From: Stigmatella aurantiaca DW4/3-1
GTDB lineage: Bacteria; Myxococcota; Myxococcia; Myxococcales; Myxococcaceae
Direction: 5' to 3'
Assembly: GCF_000165485.1 (NCBI RefSeq)
Contig: NC_014623.1
Span: forward strand, 5,412,893 to 5,476,892
DNA length: 64,000 bases
In this document: positions 44,768 through 52,809 of the stretch, one piece after another
Layout: every line of letters begins with the position of its first letter
How positions within the stretch are numbered: the first letter of the stretch is position 1
The notes under the pieces: generated by a model
Told to the model about the DNA's origin: nothing
The model's database searches: none
Seen by the model: only the letters and a program-made list of their open reading frames with translations
Made by a program: the position numbers and the translations under genes

Positions 44768-46099
44768 TTACGGCTTCACGAAGCGCCCGAGGAAGAGCAC
44801 GGTCTTCGTCTCCTTATCCTCGATGAGGAAGAGGAAGGGCCGATTCACGGTGAGCGGCTCGGGCACGGACGGAGGCGCGACGATGACCGCCGTGGCCGCC
44901 GCCGCCTCGGTGCCCTTCTCATCCACGGCCACGAAGGCCTTGTGCTCCACACGCGCGATGGCCAGAGCCTCCTGGGTGGTCAGCCCCGAGAAATTGGCCC
45001 ACTCCGAGAACGCATCGGTCATGCCCAGCGCCTGCAGGCTATCGGCCAGGGAGAAGCTCTTCTCCACCTGGAAGCGTGGGAAGCCGAGGGCCACGAAGCG
45101 GTTCACCAGGGCGCCTCGGATTTCTGACAGGAAGCCCGCGGAGAGCCGCGACTCGATCTCGGCGAACCGCCCCTGCTGGGGGACGATGAGCAGCATGCGG
45201 TAGGTGTTCTTCTGGTAAGGCAGGCCCACCGCCTCGAAACCCTCTCCCTGCATGTACTCGACGCTGCCCGTGCGGTTCATCATCTGAACCTGCTGCGTGC
45301 CGCCATTCAGCAAGTAGAAGGGCGCGTTCTGGGTCGCCTGCGGTGCGAACGGAGAGGCCCACGCGCCCTTGAAATAGAGCGCGTTGACCAGCAGCAGACG
45401 CGTGTTGCGATTCACCCCGTCCGGTGGGAGCAGATCCTGGATGCGGCCTTCCGTCTGGTCCTTGACCCACGTGTTGATGCCATCGCGGATGGCCGAGGCT
45501 TGGGTGGAGAAGTCCACCACGCGCATGCCATTGCCATAATGGAGCGCCAGCACATCGAGGAACGCGGGCTCGAACGAGAAGCCTTGCTGGCTCCAGGTGG
45601 CGTTCACCAGGCGCAGAAAGGTCGGCGTGCCCACTCCTCCCACCGTTTCCTCCGCCTGCGCCTGGAGCTTCAGGTTCAGCGCATTGGCGGCCGGGTGAAG
45701 CCGCGCCTGGGGGAGCGAGAAGTGCAGGGTCTCGGCCATCTCGGCTTCGGTGTTGCCCCGGGCGCCCGTGTACACCATGGACAAGGCCTGGGAGATGCTG
45801 AACGGAGAGAAGAAGAGGTTCTCCCCTGGCTTCGCGATCTTCCGGTACAGGGATGCGCCAAAGTCGGTGTTCCCGGTGACAAGCGCGGCGATGTCCTGTG
45901 AAGGCACATTGGGGGAGGTCACCCGCTCCTTGCCCGAAGAGACATACTCACCAGGAGCGTTTGTCCCATCGGGAGACTCTGTCCTTGGCTGCTCCTGCTC
46001 CTGCTCTTGCTCCTGCTCCTGCTTCTCGGCATCCGCGCAGTGCGCGAGGGCCATTGCGGCGGTGAACAGGGGGACGAGCCATCTGCGGGATGAAGTCAT
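44768..46099 (-). CDS. Serpin-family lipoprotein
   Basis: A 443-residue protein. The signal peptide ends ALAHC, a possible lipobox, and is followed by a Gln/Glu repeat tract (KQEQEQEQEQEQP) and a linker. The serpin domain (about 80-443) starts NTDFGASLYRKIAKPGENLFFSPFSISQALSMVYTGA (quoted as NTDFGASLYRK and NLFFSPFSISQALSMVYTGA). The reactive-centre loop hinge KGTEAAAATAVIV (about 393-405) fits the inhibitory consensus of small residues at P12-P9. Counting from it puts P1 near the Pro-Pro-Ser of APPSVPEP. The C-terminal NRPFLFLIEDKETKTVLFLGRF is the usual strand. Inhibition of an extracellular Ser or Cys protease is likely. I used ATG 46099 (AGGAGC upstream) rather than 46126. Confidence 0.92.
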   Translation of the reverse strand: MTSSRRWLVPLFTAAMALAHCADAEKQEQEQEQEQEQPRTESPDGTNAPGEYVSSGKERVTSPNVPSQDIAALVTGNTDFGASLYRKIAKPGENLFFSPFSISQALSMVYTGARGNTEAEMAETLHFSLPQARLHPAANALNLKLQAQAEETVGGVGTPTFLRLVNATWSQQGFSFEPAFLDVLALHYGNGMRVVDFSTQASAIRDGINTWVKDQTEGRIQDLLPPDGVNRNTRLLLVNALYFKGAWASPFAPQATQNAPFYLLNGGTQQVQMMNRTGSVEYMQGEGFEAVGLPYQKNTYRMLLIVPQQGRFAEIESRLSAGFLSEIRGALVNRFVALGFPRFQVEKSFSLADSLQALGMTDAFSEWANFSGLTTQEALAIARVEHKAFVAVDEKGTEAAAATAVIVAPPSVPEPLTVNRPFLFLIEDKETKTVLFLGRFVKP

Positions 46100-46226
46100 G
46101 CGTTGCTCCTGACTGCGTGTCTTCACCGTCAGAAAGCAATTGGCATGCTCACGGGCAGCTTCAGTGACTCCAAGGGCTTGGCGTCTGTCCTTGGAGGGAA
46201 GCCCTCAAATTTCCATCGCGGACCAC

Positions 46227-49200
46227 TCACCGATTCGAGCGGCGCCGGCGCACCCTGGGCAGCAGGGCCAGCACGGCCCATCCCAGCAGGCTGCCAGGGG
46301 ATGCCGCACACCCAGGCTTCTCCGGCTTCGGCTCGGGGTCCGGATCCGGCAAGGGTCCCGTGTCTTCCTTCACCTTCACCGTAACGAAGAACGTGCAGGC
46401 GGACGTGTTGCCCGAGGCATCCTCGGCGGTCACCCGCACCGCCGTCGAGCCCACGTCAAAGGCAGACCCCGAGGCCTTGCTGTAGGTGAGCACCACGTCC
46501 GAGAACTCATCCTCGGCCCGGGCGGCTTCGTAAATCACCGGGCCCGAGGTGCCTTCGGGCACCTCCAGCGCCGTCTCCGCCGGGCAGATCAGCTTGGGGG
46601 GCACCGTGTCCCGGAAGCCATTGTCCCCGATGGCCCAGAGCTCCGTGCCCGTGGTGCCCACCTGGGCCGTGAAGAACACGAAGTTGCCAGCGCCCGTGAA
46701 GCCTCGGGGCTCGGAGCTGTCGTTGCCCGGAGCCAGGTCCACCAGGCGAAAGGTTCCCCCTTCGGTCCCGTCGCTGGTCCAAGGCTCGAGCGAGCTCTCG
46801 CCATCCGATGCCGCGAAGTAGAGCCTCTCGCCCACGGCGCGCAACTCTTGCGGAAGGGAGTCCGCCGTGCCTGGGGAGATGTCCCTCACCCGCAGCGTCC
46901 CCGAGTTCGTTCCGTTGCTCTTCCAGAGTTCAATGCCATTGATGCCGTTCGAGCCCGCGAAGAAGAGCGTGGAGCCCACCACGGTCAGCTCGTTGAGCAC
47001 GGGCTCTCCGGACCCCACGAAGAGATCCTTCACCTCCACCGTGCCCTGCTCCGTTCCATCGCTTCGCCAGAGCGCCAGACCATTTCCATCGTTCGCGGCG
47101 AAGAAGAGCGTGCTCCCCATGCCGACAAGTTGTGAGGGGTACGCGCTGGCCGCCCCCGGCGCAATGTCCTTGACGCGCACGGTGCCCGCTTCCGTCCCAT
47201 CGCTCTTCCACAGCTCTTGATCTCCCCGCGCATCCGCGGCCACGAAGAAGAGCGTGTTGCCCACGCCCACCAGGAAGGTGGGCTCCGAGCTCGGAGCCCC
47301 CTCGGCGATGTCCTTGACGCGCACGGTGCCCGCTTCCGTCCCATCGCTCTTCCACAGCTCGCGCCCCACCGCACTGGACTCCCAGACGGAGAAGAAGACG
47401 CGATCCGCCACCACCGTGAGCCCCGCGGGCTGGACACTGTTGGGATCCAGGCCAAACGCCTTGACCTGCACCGTGCCGGTCTCCGTTCCATCGCTTTTCC
47501 AAAGGCCCAGCGGCTCTCCCGCCCGGTTTCCAAAGAAGAACAGCGTGTTGCCGCGCACCCCCATGGACGTACGGCCCCGGGGATCCACGAACACCTGCAC
47601 GTCCTTCACCCGCACCGTGCCCTCCTCGGTGCCATCGCTTCGCCACAGGCCCGTTTGCGTTCCATCGGAGGCGCTGAAGTAGAGCTGTCCCTGGAAGGCC
47701 GTCAGTGCCTCCGGGTTCCCACTCGCCGCTCCCGGGGCCAGGTCCTTCACCCGGGACGTCCCTCGGAAGCGCGCATTGCTCTTCCAGAGTTCCGTCCCCG
47801 TGACGCCATCATCCGCCTGGAAAAAGAGCGTTCCATTCACCTGCGTCAAATGGCGGGGATTCGATGGGCTCTCGGGCGGAGAGGCGAAGTCCTTGACCAG
47901 GGCCGTGCCCCCTTCCGTCCCATCGCTCTTCCACAGCTGGAGCTGGCGCGCCTCCGTGCCAGCGTTCACCGTGAAGAGGACCGCCCCGTCCACCTCCGTG
48001 AACCCCGAGGGGGCGGGCCCCTCCGCGCCCGGCAGGATGTCCTTCACCCGCACGGTGCCCGCCGCCGTCCCGTCGCTCTTCCAGAGTTGCTGATCCCCCG
48101 CGCGGAAGAACAGCGTGCCGTTGATGACGCGGTGGTCCGAGCCGTTGTCCAAGGGGGCGGGAAGGTCCGCCCGCACCTTCACGGTGTCGGCTTCCGTTCC
48201 ATCGCTCTTCCACAACACCGTGCGCCCGGCCGCATCTTCCGCCTTGAAGACGAGCTGTCCGTTCAGTTCCCGGAAGCCCATGGGCTGCGAGCCTTCCACC
48301 CCGGGAAAGATGTCCTTCACCCGCACGGTACCGGCTTCCGTCCCATCGCTCTTCCACAGTTCGGCCCCGGTGCTGCCATCCTCGGCGCGCAGGAAGAGCT
48401 GTCCATTCACCCAGAGCATCTCGCGGATGTCCGAGCCTTCGGCCCCCGGGTACAGGTCCTTGACCATCACCGTGCCGGCTTCCGTCCCATCGCTCTTCCA
48501 CAGCTCGTTCCCATGCGCCCCATCCGTGGCCTGGAAGTAAAAACTGTTTCCCCCCGAGGGGACGAAGGACACCTCCGGTTTCAGGTGGAGATCCTTCACG
48601 CGCACCGTTCCGGTGGAGGTCCCATCGCTCTTCCACAGCTCCGTGGCACCGTTGGCGCCCATCGCACCAAAGTAGAGCGTCCCGCCGATCACCCGCGGAT
48701 TGCTGAGGGGCAGACCGCGCTCTCCCGGGATGATCTCTCGGATGAGCTGGGTCCCCTCCACCGTTCCATTGCTCTTCCACAACTCGTAGCCCGTCTTCCC
48801 GTCGCTGGCCTGGAAGATGATTCCCCCCGCGAAGGGCTGGAGAAAGCGCGGCTCGGAGTCGCCTGGCCCTGGGGCAATGTCCCGGACCATCACCGTGCCC
48901 GCTTCCGTCCCATCACTCTTCCACAGCTCCGTGCCCGTGGCCGTCGCGCCCCGGGCGGTGAAAAAGAGCGTCTCCCCGGCCGCCAGCAGGTTGTGGGGGT
49001 TGGAGCTGCCAGGGCCCGGAAAGATGTCCTTCACCCGGACCGTGCCCGCCACCGTGCCATCGCTCTTCCACAGCTCCGTGCCCGTGCGGGCATCCGTGGA
49101 GACGAAGAAGACCTTCTTGCCCACCGTGGTGCTCCCAGTGGGCCCCGCCTCGACCGGAGGACCCTCCACGAAGTGCGTTCCGTTGATGTCCTGCACCTGG

Positions 49201-49358
49201 AAGGCCCACCAGTCCGAGGGGCCCGCGAGGGAGCCCTCCGCCTGGGCGCGCGGAGATTCCAGGGGCCGTGCGTCGTGCGCCGGCTCCATCGGACCACAGC
49301 CAGCCCCCAGCGCCAGTGCGACATACACCCATCCCCATCGGGGGCTTCCAGTCATCAT
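46227..49358 (-). CDS. ELWxxDGT-repeat lipoprotein with HYR domain and MYXO-CTERM-like tail
   Basis: A 1043-residue surface protein. The signal peptide ends ALGAGC (lipobox, Cys about 20). About 17 copies of a repeat of roughly 47-52 residues follow, each with (E/Q)LWKSDGT-x-x-GT-VRVKDI-x-PG and a second strand like G-x-LFF-x-A-x-D. They should form a beta-propeller-like stack. A HYR-type beta-sandwich is near the end (PPKLICPAETALEVPEGTSG to ASGNTSACTFFVTV). The C-terminus GCAASPGSLLGWAVLALLPRVRRRRSNR has Cys, a hydrophobic helix and an Arg cluster, like MYXO-CTERM sorting tags. Having both a lipobox and this tail is notable. It starts 13 bases behind the FHA gene stop. Confidence 0.93.
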   Translation of the reverse strand: MMTGSPRWGWVYVALALGAGCGPMEPAHDARPLESPRAQAEGSLAGPSDWWAFQVQDINGTHFVEGPPVEAGPTGSTTVGKKVFFVSTDARTGTELWKSDGTVAGTVRVKDIFPGPGSSNPHNLLAAGETLFFTARGATATGTELWKSDGTEAGTVMVRDIAPGPGDSEPRFLQPFAGGIIFQASDGKTGYELWKSNGTVEGTQLIREIIPGERGLPLSNPRVIGGTLYFGAMGANGATELWKSDGTSTGTVRVKDLHLKPEVSFVPSGGNSFYFQATDGAHGNELWKSDGTEAGTVMVKDLYPGAEGSDIREMLWVNGQLFLRAEDGSTGAELWKSDGTEAGTVRVKDIFPGVEGSQPMGFRELNGQLVFKAEDAAGRTVLWKSDGTEADTVKVRADLPAPLDNGSDHRVINGTLFFRAGDQQLWKSDGTAAGTVRVKDILPGAEGPAPSGFTEVDGAVLFTVNAGTEARQLQLWKSDGTEGGTALVKDFASPPESPSNPRHLTQVNGTLFFQADDGVTGTELWKSNARFRGTSRVKDLAPGAASGNPEALTAFQGQLYFSASDGTQTGLWRSDGTEEGTVRVKDVQVFVDPRGRTSMGVRGNTLFFFGNRAGEPLGLWKSDGTETGTVQVKAFGLDPNSVQPAGLTVVADRVFFSVWESSAVGRELWKSDGTEAGTVRVKDIAEGAPSSEPTFLVGVGNTLFFVAADARGDQELWKSDGTEAGTVRVKDIAPGAASAYPSQLVGMGSTLFFAANDGNGLALWRSDGTEQGTVEVKDLFVGSGEPVLNELTVVGSTLFFAGSNGINGIELWKSNGTNSGTLRVRDISPGTADSLPQELRAVGERLYFAASDGESSLEPWTSDGTEGGTFRLVDLAPGNDSSEPRGFTGAGNFVFFTAQVGTTGTELWAIGDNGFRDTVPPKLICPAETALEVPEGTSGPVIYEAARAEDEFSDVVLTYSKASGSAFDVGSTAVRVTAEDASGNTSACTFFVTVKVKEDTGPLPDPDPEPKPEKPGCAASPGSLLGWAVLALLPRVRRRRSNR

Positions 49359-49371
49359 CGGTGTCCTCAAC

Positions 49372-50370
49372 TCACTCTTCTTTCGCCAGCGTATCCACCT
49401 GCTCCTGGAGCCCTGCCGTCTCCTGGAAGAACTCTTCCAGGGTCGAGGCAGGCACCAGCCGCAGCGATGACGGCAGCAAGGTGCGAGGAAAATCCAGCTC
49501 GGTGCTGAACCCCTCGTTGCCCAGCAGCTCCTGCGCCTGGACGAGCGTGCCAAAGCCCAGCACGACCACGCCCACCACCGCGCCCAACCGCCGTGAATCC
49601 CAGCGCGTCACATAACGCATGTGCCAGAACAGGCCCCATGCCATCAACACCAAGTAACCGAGCAAGCCCAGCCACTGGATGCTCGTGCCCAGGGAGAAGC
49701 TGAAGCCCAGCACAGTGAGGAATCCCGGTACACAGACGAATCCCAGCAACGACAGGCTGCCGATGGCGCCGTGCGCGCGGAAGTAGAACTGCCTTCGGGC
49801 AATCCGGCTCGCGATGGACCAGGCGCCCGCCCAGAAGAGGGAGATCGCCGCCGGCAAGAGCACCGCGTACACCAGCTCGCCCCAGTCCGTTTTGTCGTAG
49901 CTCGTCAGGTATTCGGACAGCGCCGAGGCCACCAGCGCCGCCGCCAGCGCCACCATGAAGAGCTGGGGTTGCTCGAAGAAGCGCCGGCGGACCACCACGG
50001 GCGCCTCGGACACCCAGGTGGTCTCCACCGCGTGGCTCTGGCCCCTGAAGCGCAGCACCGTGTCCCCCACCGCCACGCGGGCCCCCGGGGTGAGCATCAG
50101 CTCGGCCAGCGGTGCCCAGGGCTCCAACCGGAAGGTTCCATTGCGGCTGCCCACATCCCGCACCAGCAGCCCACCGCCCTCGGTGCGCTCGATGCGCAGG
50201 TGGTTCGCGGAGACCTTGGGATCATCGAGGATGACGTCGTTGGTGTAGCCCCGCCCCACCGTGGCGGGGAATCGCTCCAAGCGGTGGCGTGCCTGGACGG
50301 TGTCCCCTTCCAGCACCTCCAGGAAGACCACCTCGTCGTTCAGCAATGCCCCGGGCGTTACCGCTTCCAC
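49372..50370 (-). CDS. FHA-domain multi-pass membrane protein
   Basis: A 332-residue protein. The FHA domain (about 30-105) has VGRGYTNDVILDDPKVSANHLRI and the SRNGTF motif, with the Arg, Ser and Asn that read phosphothreonine. About six hydrophobic segments follow (about 140-275, including LFMVALAAALVASALSEYL and SLLGFVCVPGFLTVLGFSF), and a short acidic tail ends the protein. It probably brings a phosphorylated partner to the inner membrane. The GTG start at 50370 has GGAGGGG upstream and overlaps the protease stop by 13 bases, so the genes are coupled. Confidence 0.85.
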   Translation of the reverse strand: MEAVTPGALLNDEVVFLEVLEGDTVQARHRLERFPATVGRGYTNDVILDDPKVSANHLRIERTEGGGLLVRDVGSRNGTFRLEPWAPLAELMLTPGARVAVGDTVLRFRGQSHAVETTWVSEAPVVVRRRFFEQPQLFMVALAAALVASALSEYLTSYDKTDWGELVYAVLLPAAISLFWAGAWSIASRIARRQFYFRAHGAIGSLSLLGFVCVPGFLTVLGFSFSLGTSIQWLGLLGYLVLMAWGLFWHMRYVTRWDSRRLGAVVGVVVLGFGTLVQAQELLGNEGFSTELDFPRTLLPSSLRLVPASTLEEFFQETAGLQEQVDTLAKEE

Positions 50371-51722
50371 GACATCCCCTCCAGGTAGCGGCGGGCGAGC
50401 CGTTGGGCGTTCTCCGGCGAGAAGCCGGCCAGGGTCAGGCTGGTGTCCACCCCTTGGGTGCCCGAGGGGAGCGCCGCGGCCCGGAGCACCAGATCATAGA
50501 TACCGGGGAACTTCTTGTAGGCCCTCATGCACAGCGCGGCCCGCAGGGTCAGGCCTCCCGAGTCCACGAACTCCGAGCGGCACCGGAAGTTCGTCACGTC
50601 GTCGCGCGTGGCCTCCACGAGCATCGGATCCGAGGAGAAGATCTCTCCATAGAGCGTCGCGAAGCGCAGGGTGCTCAGCTTCGTCGAGGCGACGTACTGG
50701 TGGACATAGGAGACCACGCCGGTGCGGTGCTCGGAGTTCAGGAACAGATCTTCCTCGGAGGAGCACTGGTAGTTCGTCACCGAGTAGGGGCGCTCGGCAT
50801 CGTGGGGGGTATCCCCCCAGCACTTGAGGAAGGGCAGCCACCGGCCGGGAACCTGGTAGGCCCCGAGGGTCTGCGGCGGCAGGGGCGTGGCGAGCAAGTG
50901 ATCCGTGACGCGCTGCTGGTGCTCGAAGATCTGGGTGCGGACCGAGTTGAACAGCGTCTCCTGGGAAGGGCCCTCCTCCGGGATCTGCCGGGCACGCGTC
51001 AGCAGCGCCCGCGCATGCTCCACCGGGACGAGAAAGCCCACCTGGTTGCCCATGGTGGCCACATTGACGCCCACGACGCGGCCTTCGCCCGTGAGGGTGG
51101 GCCCGCCGCTCATGCCTGGGTTGATGGCCCCGCTGAAGTGGACACGATCATAGAAAGCCTCCTGAACGAGGCCGTTGTAGGTCCCTTCCACGATGGTGGT
51201 TCCCAGATCGCGCGGGTTGCCCATGGCAAACAGGCGCGCGCCTTGCGGGGGAGGACGCTCTTCCAGGGCGAAGAAATCCGTCATCCGCTGATCGAACCGG
51301 ACCACCGCCAAGTCATGCACCACGTCCACGTCGATCAACCGCACCGGGACGGCCTGTTGCCCGTCACGGACCAGCTCGGCGGTGTAGTCCTCCGGGTGGA
51401 ACACGAGGTCCGAGACGACATGGTAGTTGGTGATGGCGTGCCCCTGGGCGCTCACGAAGAAGGCGGAGCCGATGGAGGACTTGGTGCCCGAGCGGCGCTC
51501 GATGATGCGCACTTGAGCCACCCGGCGCTTGATGCGCTCGAACAGCTCATGCGTGGCCGGAGGAAGTGAGGCCACCGGCAGCGGGGGAATGGTCTCCTGG
51601 GCGTCTCCAGTCCCCGGCGAGGGCTCCGTGGCTTGCTCGGGGACAGCCACCGGATCAGGCTCCCGCGGGGGGATGGGCACCGGCACCTGGGCAAGCGTGA
51701 CGAGGACAAGAAGGGCGAGCAT
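50358..51722 (-). CDS. Trypsin-like (S1/HtrA-type) serine protease, exported
   Basis: A 454-residue protein. A hydrophobic N-terminus (LALLVLVTLAQVPVP) and a Pro-rich linker precede the protease fold. The triad is visible: His in AITNYHVVSD (about 99), Asp in DVVHDLAVVRFD (about 136) and Ser in GAINPGMSGGPTL (about 204). The C-terminal third (about 260-450) has no PDZ motif. It contains about six Cys residues (including KCWGDTPH, YQCSSEED, RCRSEF and LCMRAYKKF) that could pair in the periplasm. It is the first gene of the protease-FHA-ELWxxDGT cluster, so processing or surface display of the ELW lipoprotein is a possible role (inference). Confidence 0.87.
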   Translation of the reverse strand: MLALLVLVTLAQVPVPIPPREPDPVAVPEQATEPSPGTGDAQETIPPLPVASLPPATHELFERIKRRVAQVRIIERRSGTKSSIGSAFFVSAQGHAITNYHVVSDLVFHPEDYTAELVRDGQQAVPVRLIDVDVVHDLAVVRFDQRMTDFFALEERPPPQGARLFAMGNPRDLGTTIVEGTYNGLVQEAFYDRVHFSGAINPGMSGGPTLTGEGRVVGVNVATMGNQVGFLVPVEHARALLTRARQIPEEGPSQETLFNSVRTQIFEHQQRVTDHLLATPLPPQTLGAYQVPGRWLPFLKCWGDTPHDAERPYSVTNYQCSSEEDLFLNSEHRTGVVSYVHQYVASTKLSTLRFATLYGEIFSSDPMLVEATRDDVTNFRCRSEFVDSGGLTLRAALCMRAYKKFPGIYDLVLRAAALPSGTQGVDTSLTLAGFSPENAQRLARRYLEGMSWKR

Positions 51723-51958
51723 GGAGGCCGCACAGTAGCGGACGGCCGCCCCTTCAGGGGACGTTCACCGGGCGTTTCACGCATCGTCTCACGCCGCGCC
51801 AGGCCTCCCCGTCCCCCTGCACAACCCAACAGGTCGTTCGGATTCACACACCCTTGGACAACCTGTTAGGTCTCCAATAGCATCGTTCGCGACCCTCGAA
51901 GGAGTTGTGTCGAGCCTCTCGCCACGTCATGACAGGATGCCCTCTGGAGACCTCTCGC

Positions 51959-52744
51959 ATGCACCACCTCCTCGCCTCGCTCTGCGTCTGTGCCCTGCTC
52001 GTTTCCCCTGCCGCCCTTGCGGTGGACGATCCCCTGGCCAAAGGCCAGGGAGACCCCATGGCCCAGGTCATGGGCTGGTCCCAGGATGAGAAGCGCTTCG
52101 CCCTCCGGCTCTATGTCCGCGTTCAGCGCCCTGGCCAGGAAGGGCAGACAGCGCCAGAGGCCTGCGAAGGCTACGTCACCCCCGAGGGAAACCCCTTCCA
52201 TGGGAGCCTCTCCCTGCTGGCCTATGAGGGAACCCGGCTCCTGGCCCAGATGCCCATCCAGGACGCGGGCGCATGCACGCCCTTGAGCGAGGCGCAGAAA
52301 CGGCTCGACGCGGCGACGAAGCGGCTGGAGACCCTGGGCATCCGCCTGGGCAATCCCTCCAACGAGCTTTTCTTCTCGGGGTCGGGAAGCCTCCGGGTCC
52401 AGGAGGGGCTCCAAGCGCCCTACAGCTTGGAGTACATCGAGCGAATCCTGCCTCAGGCCCCCGAGCCGAAGTCCGGCATGCAGCGGGGCACCCTGGAGCA
52501 GGAGGTGTATGTGATCAAGGCAGAGGCCCGGAAGAAGGTGCTCAGCCGCCGGAGCGCGTATGCCTATGCCACGGGGGCCGCGGGCTACTGGCGGCCAGGG
52601 ACGGACCGGGTCTTCGTGTCTCCCTCGGGCAAGACGCTGGTCGTGATGGGCGCCGAGCGCGTGGGAAACCTGAGTGGCGGACACAGGTCACTTCGGCTTC
52701 TGGGCGTGTTGAGCTGGTTAGGTGAGACGCTCAAACCCTACTAG
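51959..52744 (+). CDS. Secreted protein of unknown function
   Basis: A 261-residue exported protein. The signal peptide is about 1-22 (HHLLASLCVCALLVSPAALA). The mature part has mixed alpha/beta character and two Cys in the first half (EACEGYV and GACTPLSE), which could form a disulphide. A predicted helix (SEAQKRLDAATKRLETLGI) follows. The remainder (DRVFVSPSGKTLVVMGAERVGN) looks like a repeating WD/propeller-type strand pattern but is too short for that fold. The start is ATG 51959 with GGAG ahead. It reads toward the kinase gene at 52810, with 65 bases between; co-transcription is possible. I recognise no family. Confidence 0.7.
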   Translation: MHHLLASLCVCALLVSPAALAVDDPLAKGQGDPMAQVMGWSQDEKRFALRLYVRVQRPGQEGQTAPEACEGYVTPEGNPFHGSLSLLAYEGTRLLAQMPIQDAGACTPLSEAQKRLDAATKRLETLGIRLGNPSNELFFSGSGSLRVQEGLQAPYSLEYIERILPQAPEPKSGMQRGTLEQEVYVIKAEARKKVLSRRSAYAYATGAAGYWRPGTDRVFVSPSGKTLVVMGAERVGNLSGGHRSLRLLGVLSWLGETLKPY

Positions 52745-52809
52745 ATTCGCCAGGCTCGACTTGGAACCTTGTCCGAGCGCAGAGCAACCGACCACCCGGG
52801 AGAGCTGTC

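Noticed and set aside
46227-49358. Regular repeats at DNA level suggesting a CRISPR array or minisatellite
   Set aside because: Repeats are in frame, encode ELWxxDGT units and vary at third positions; there are no spacers or cas genes.
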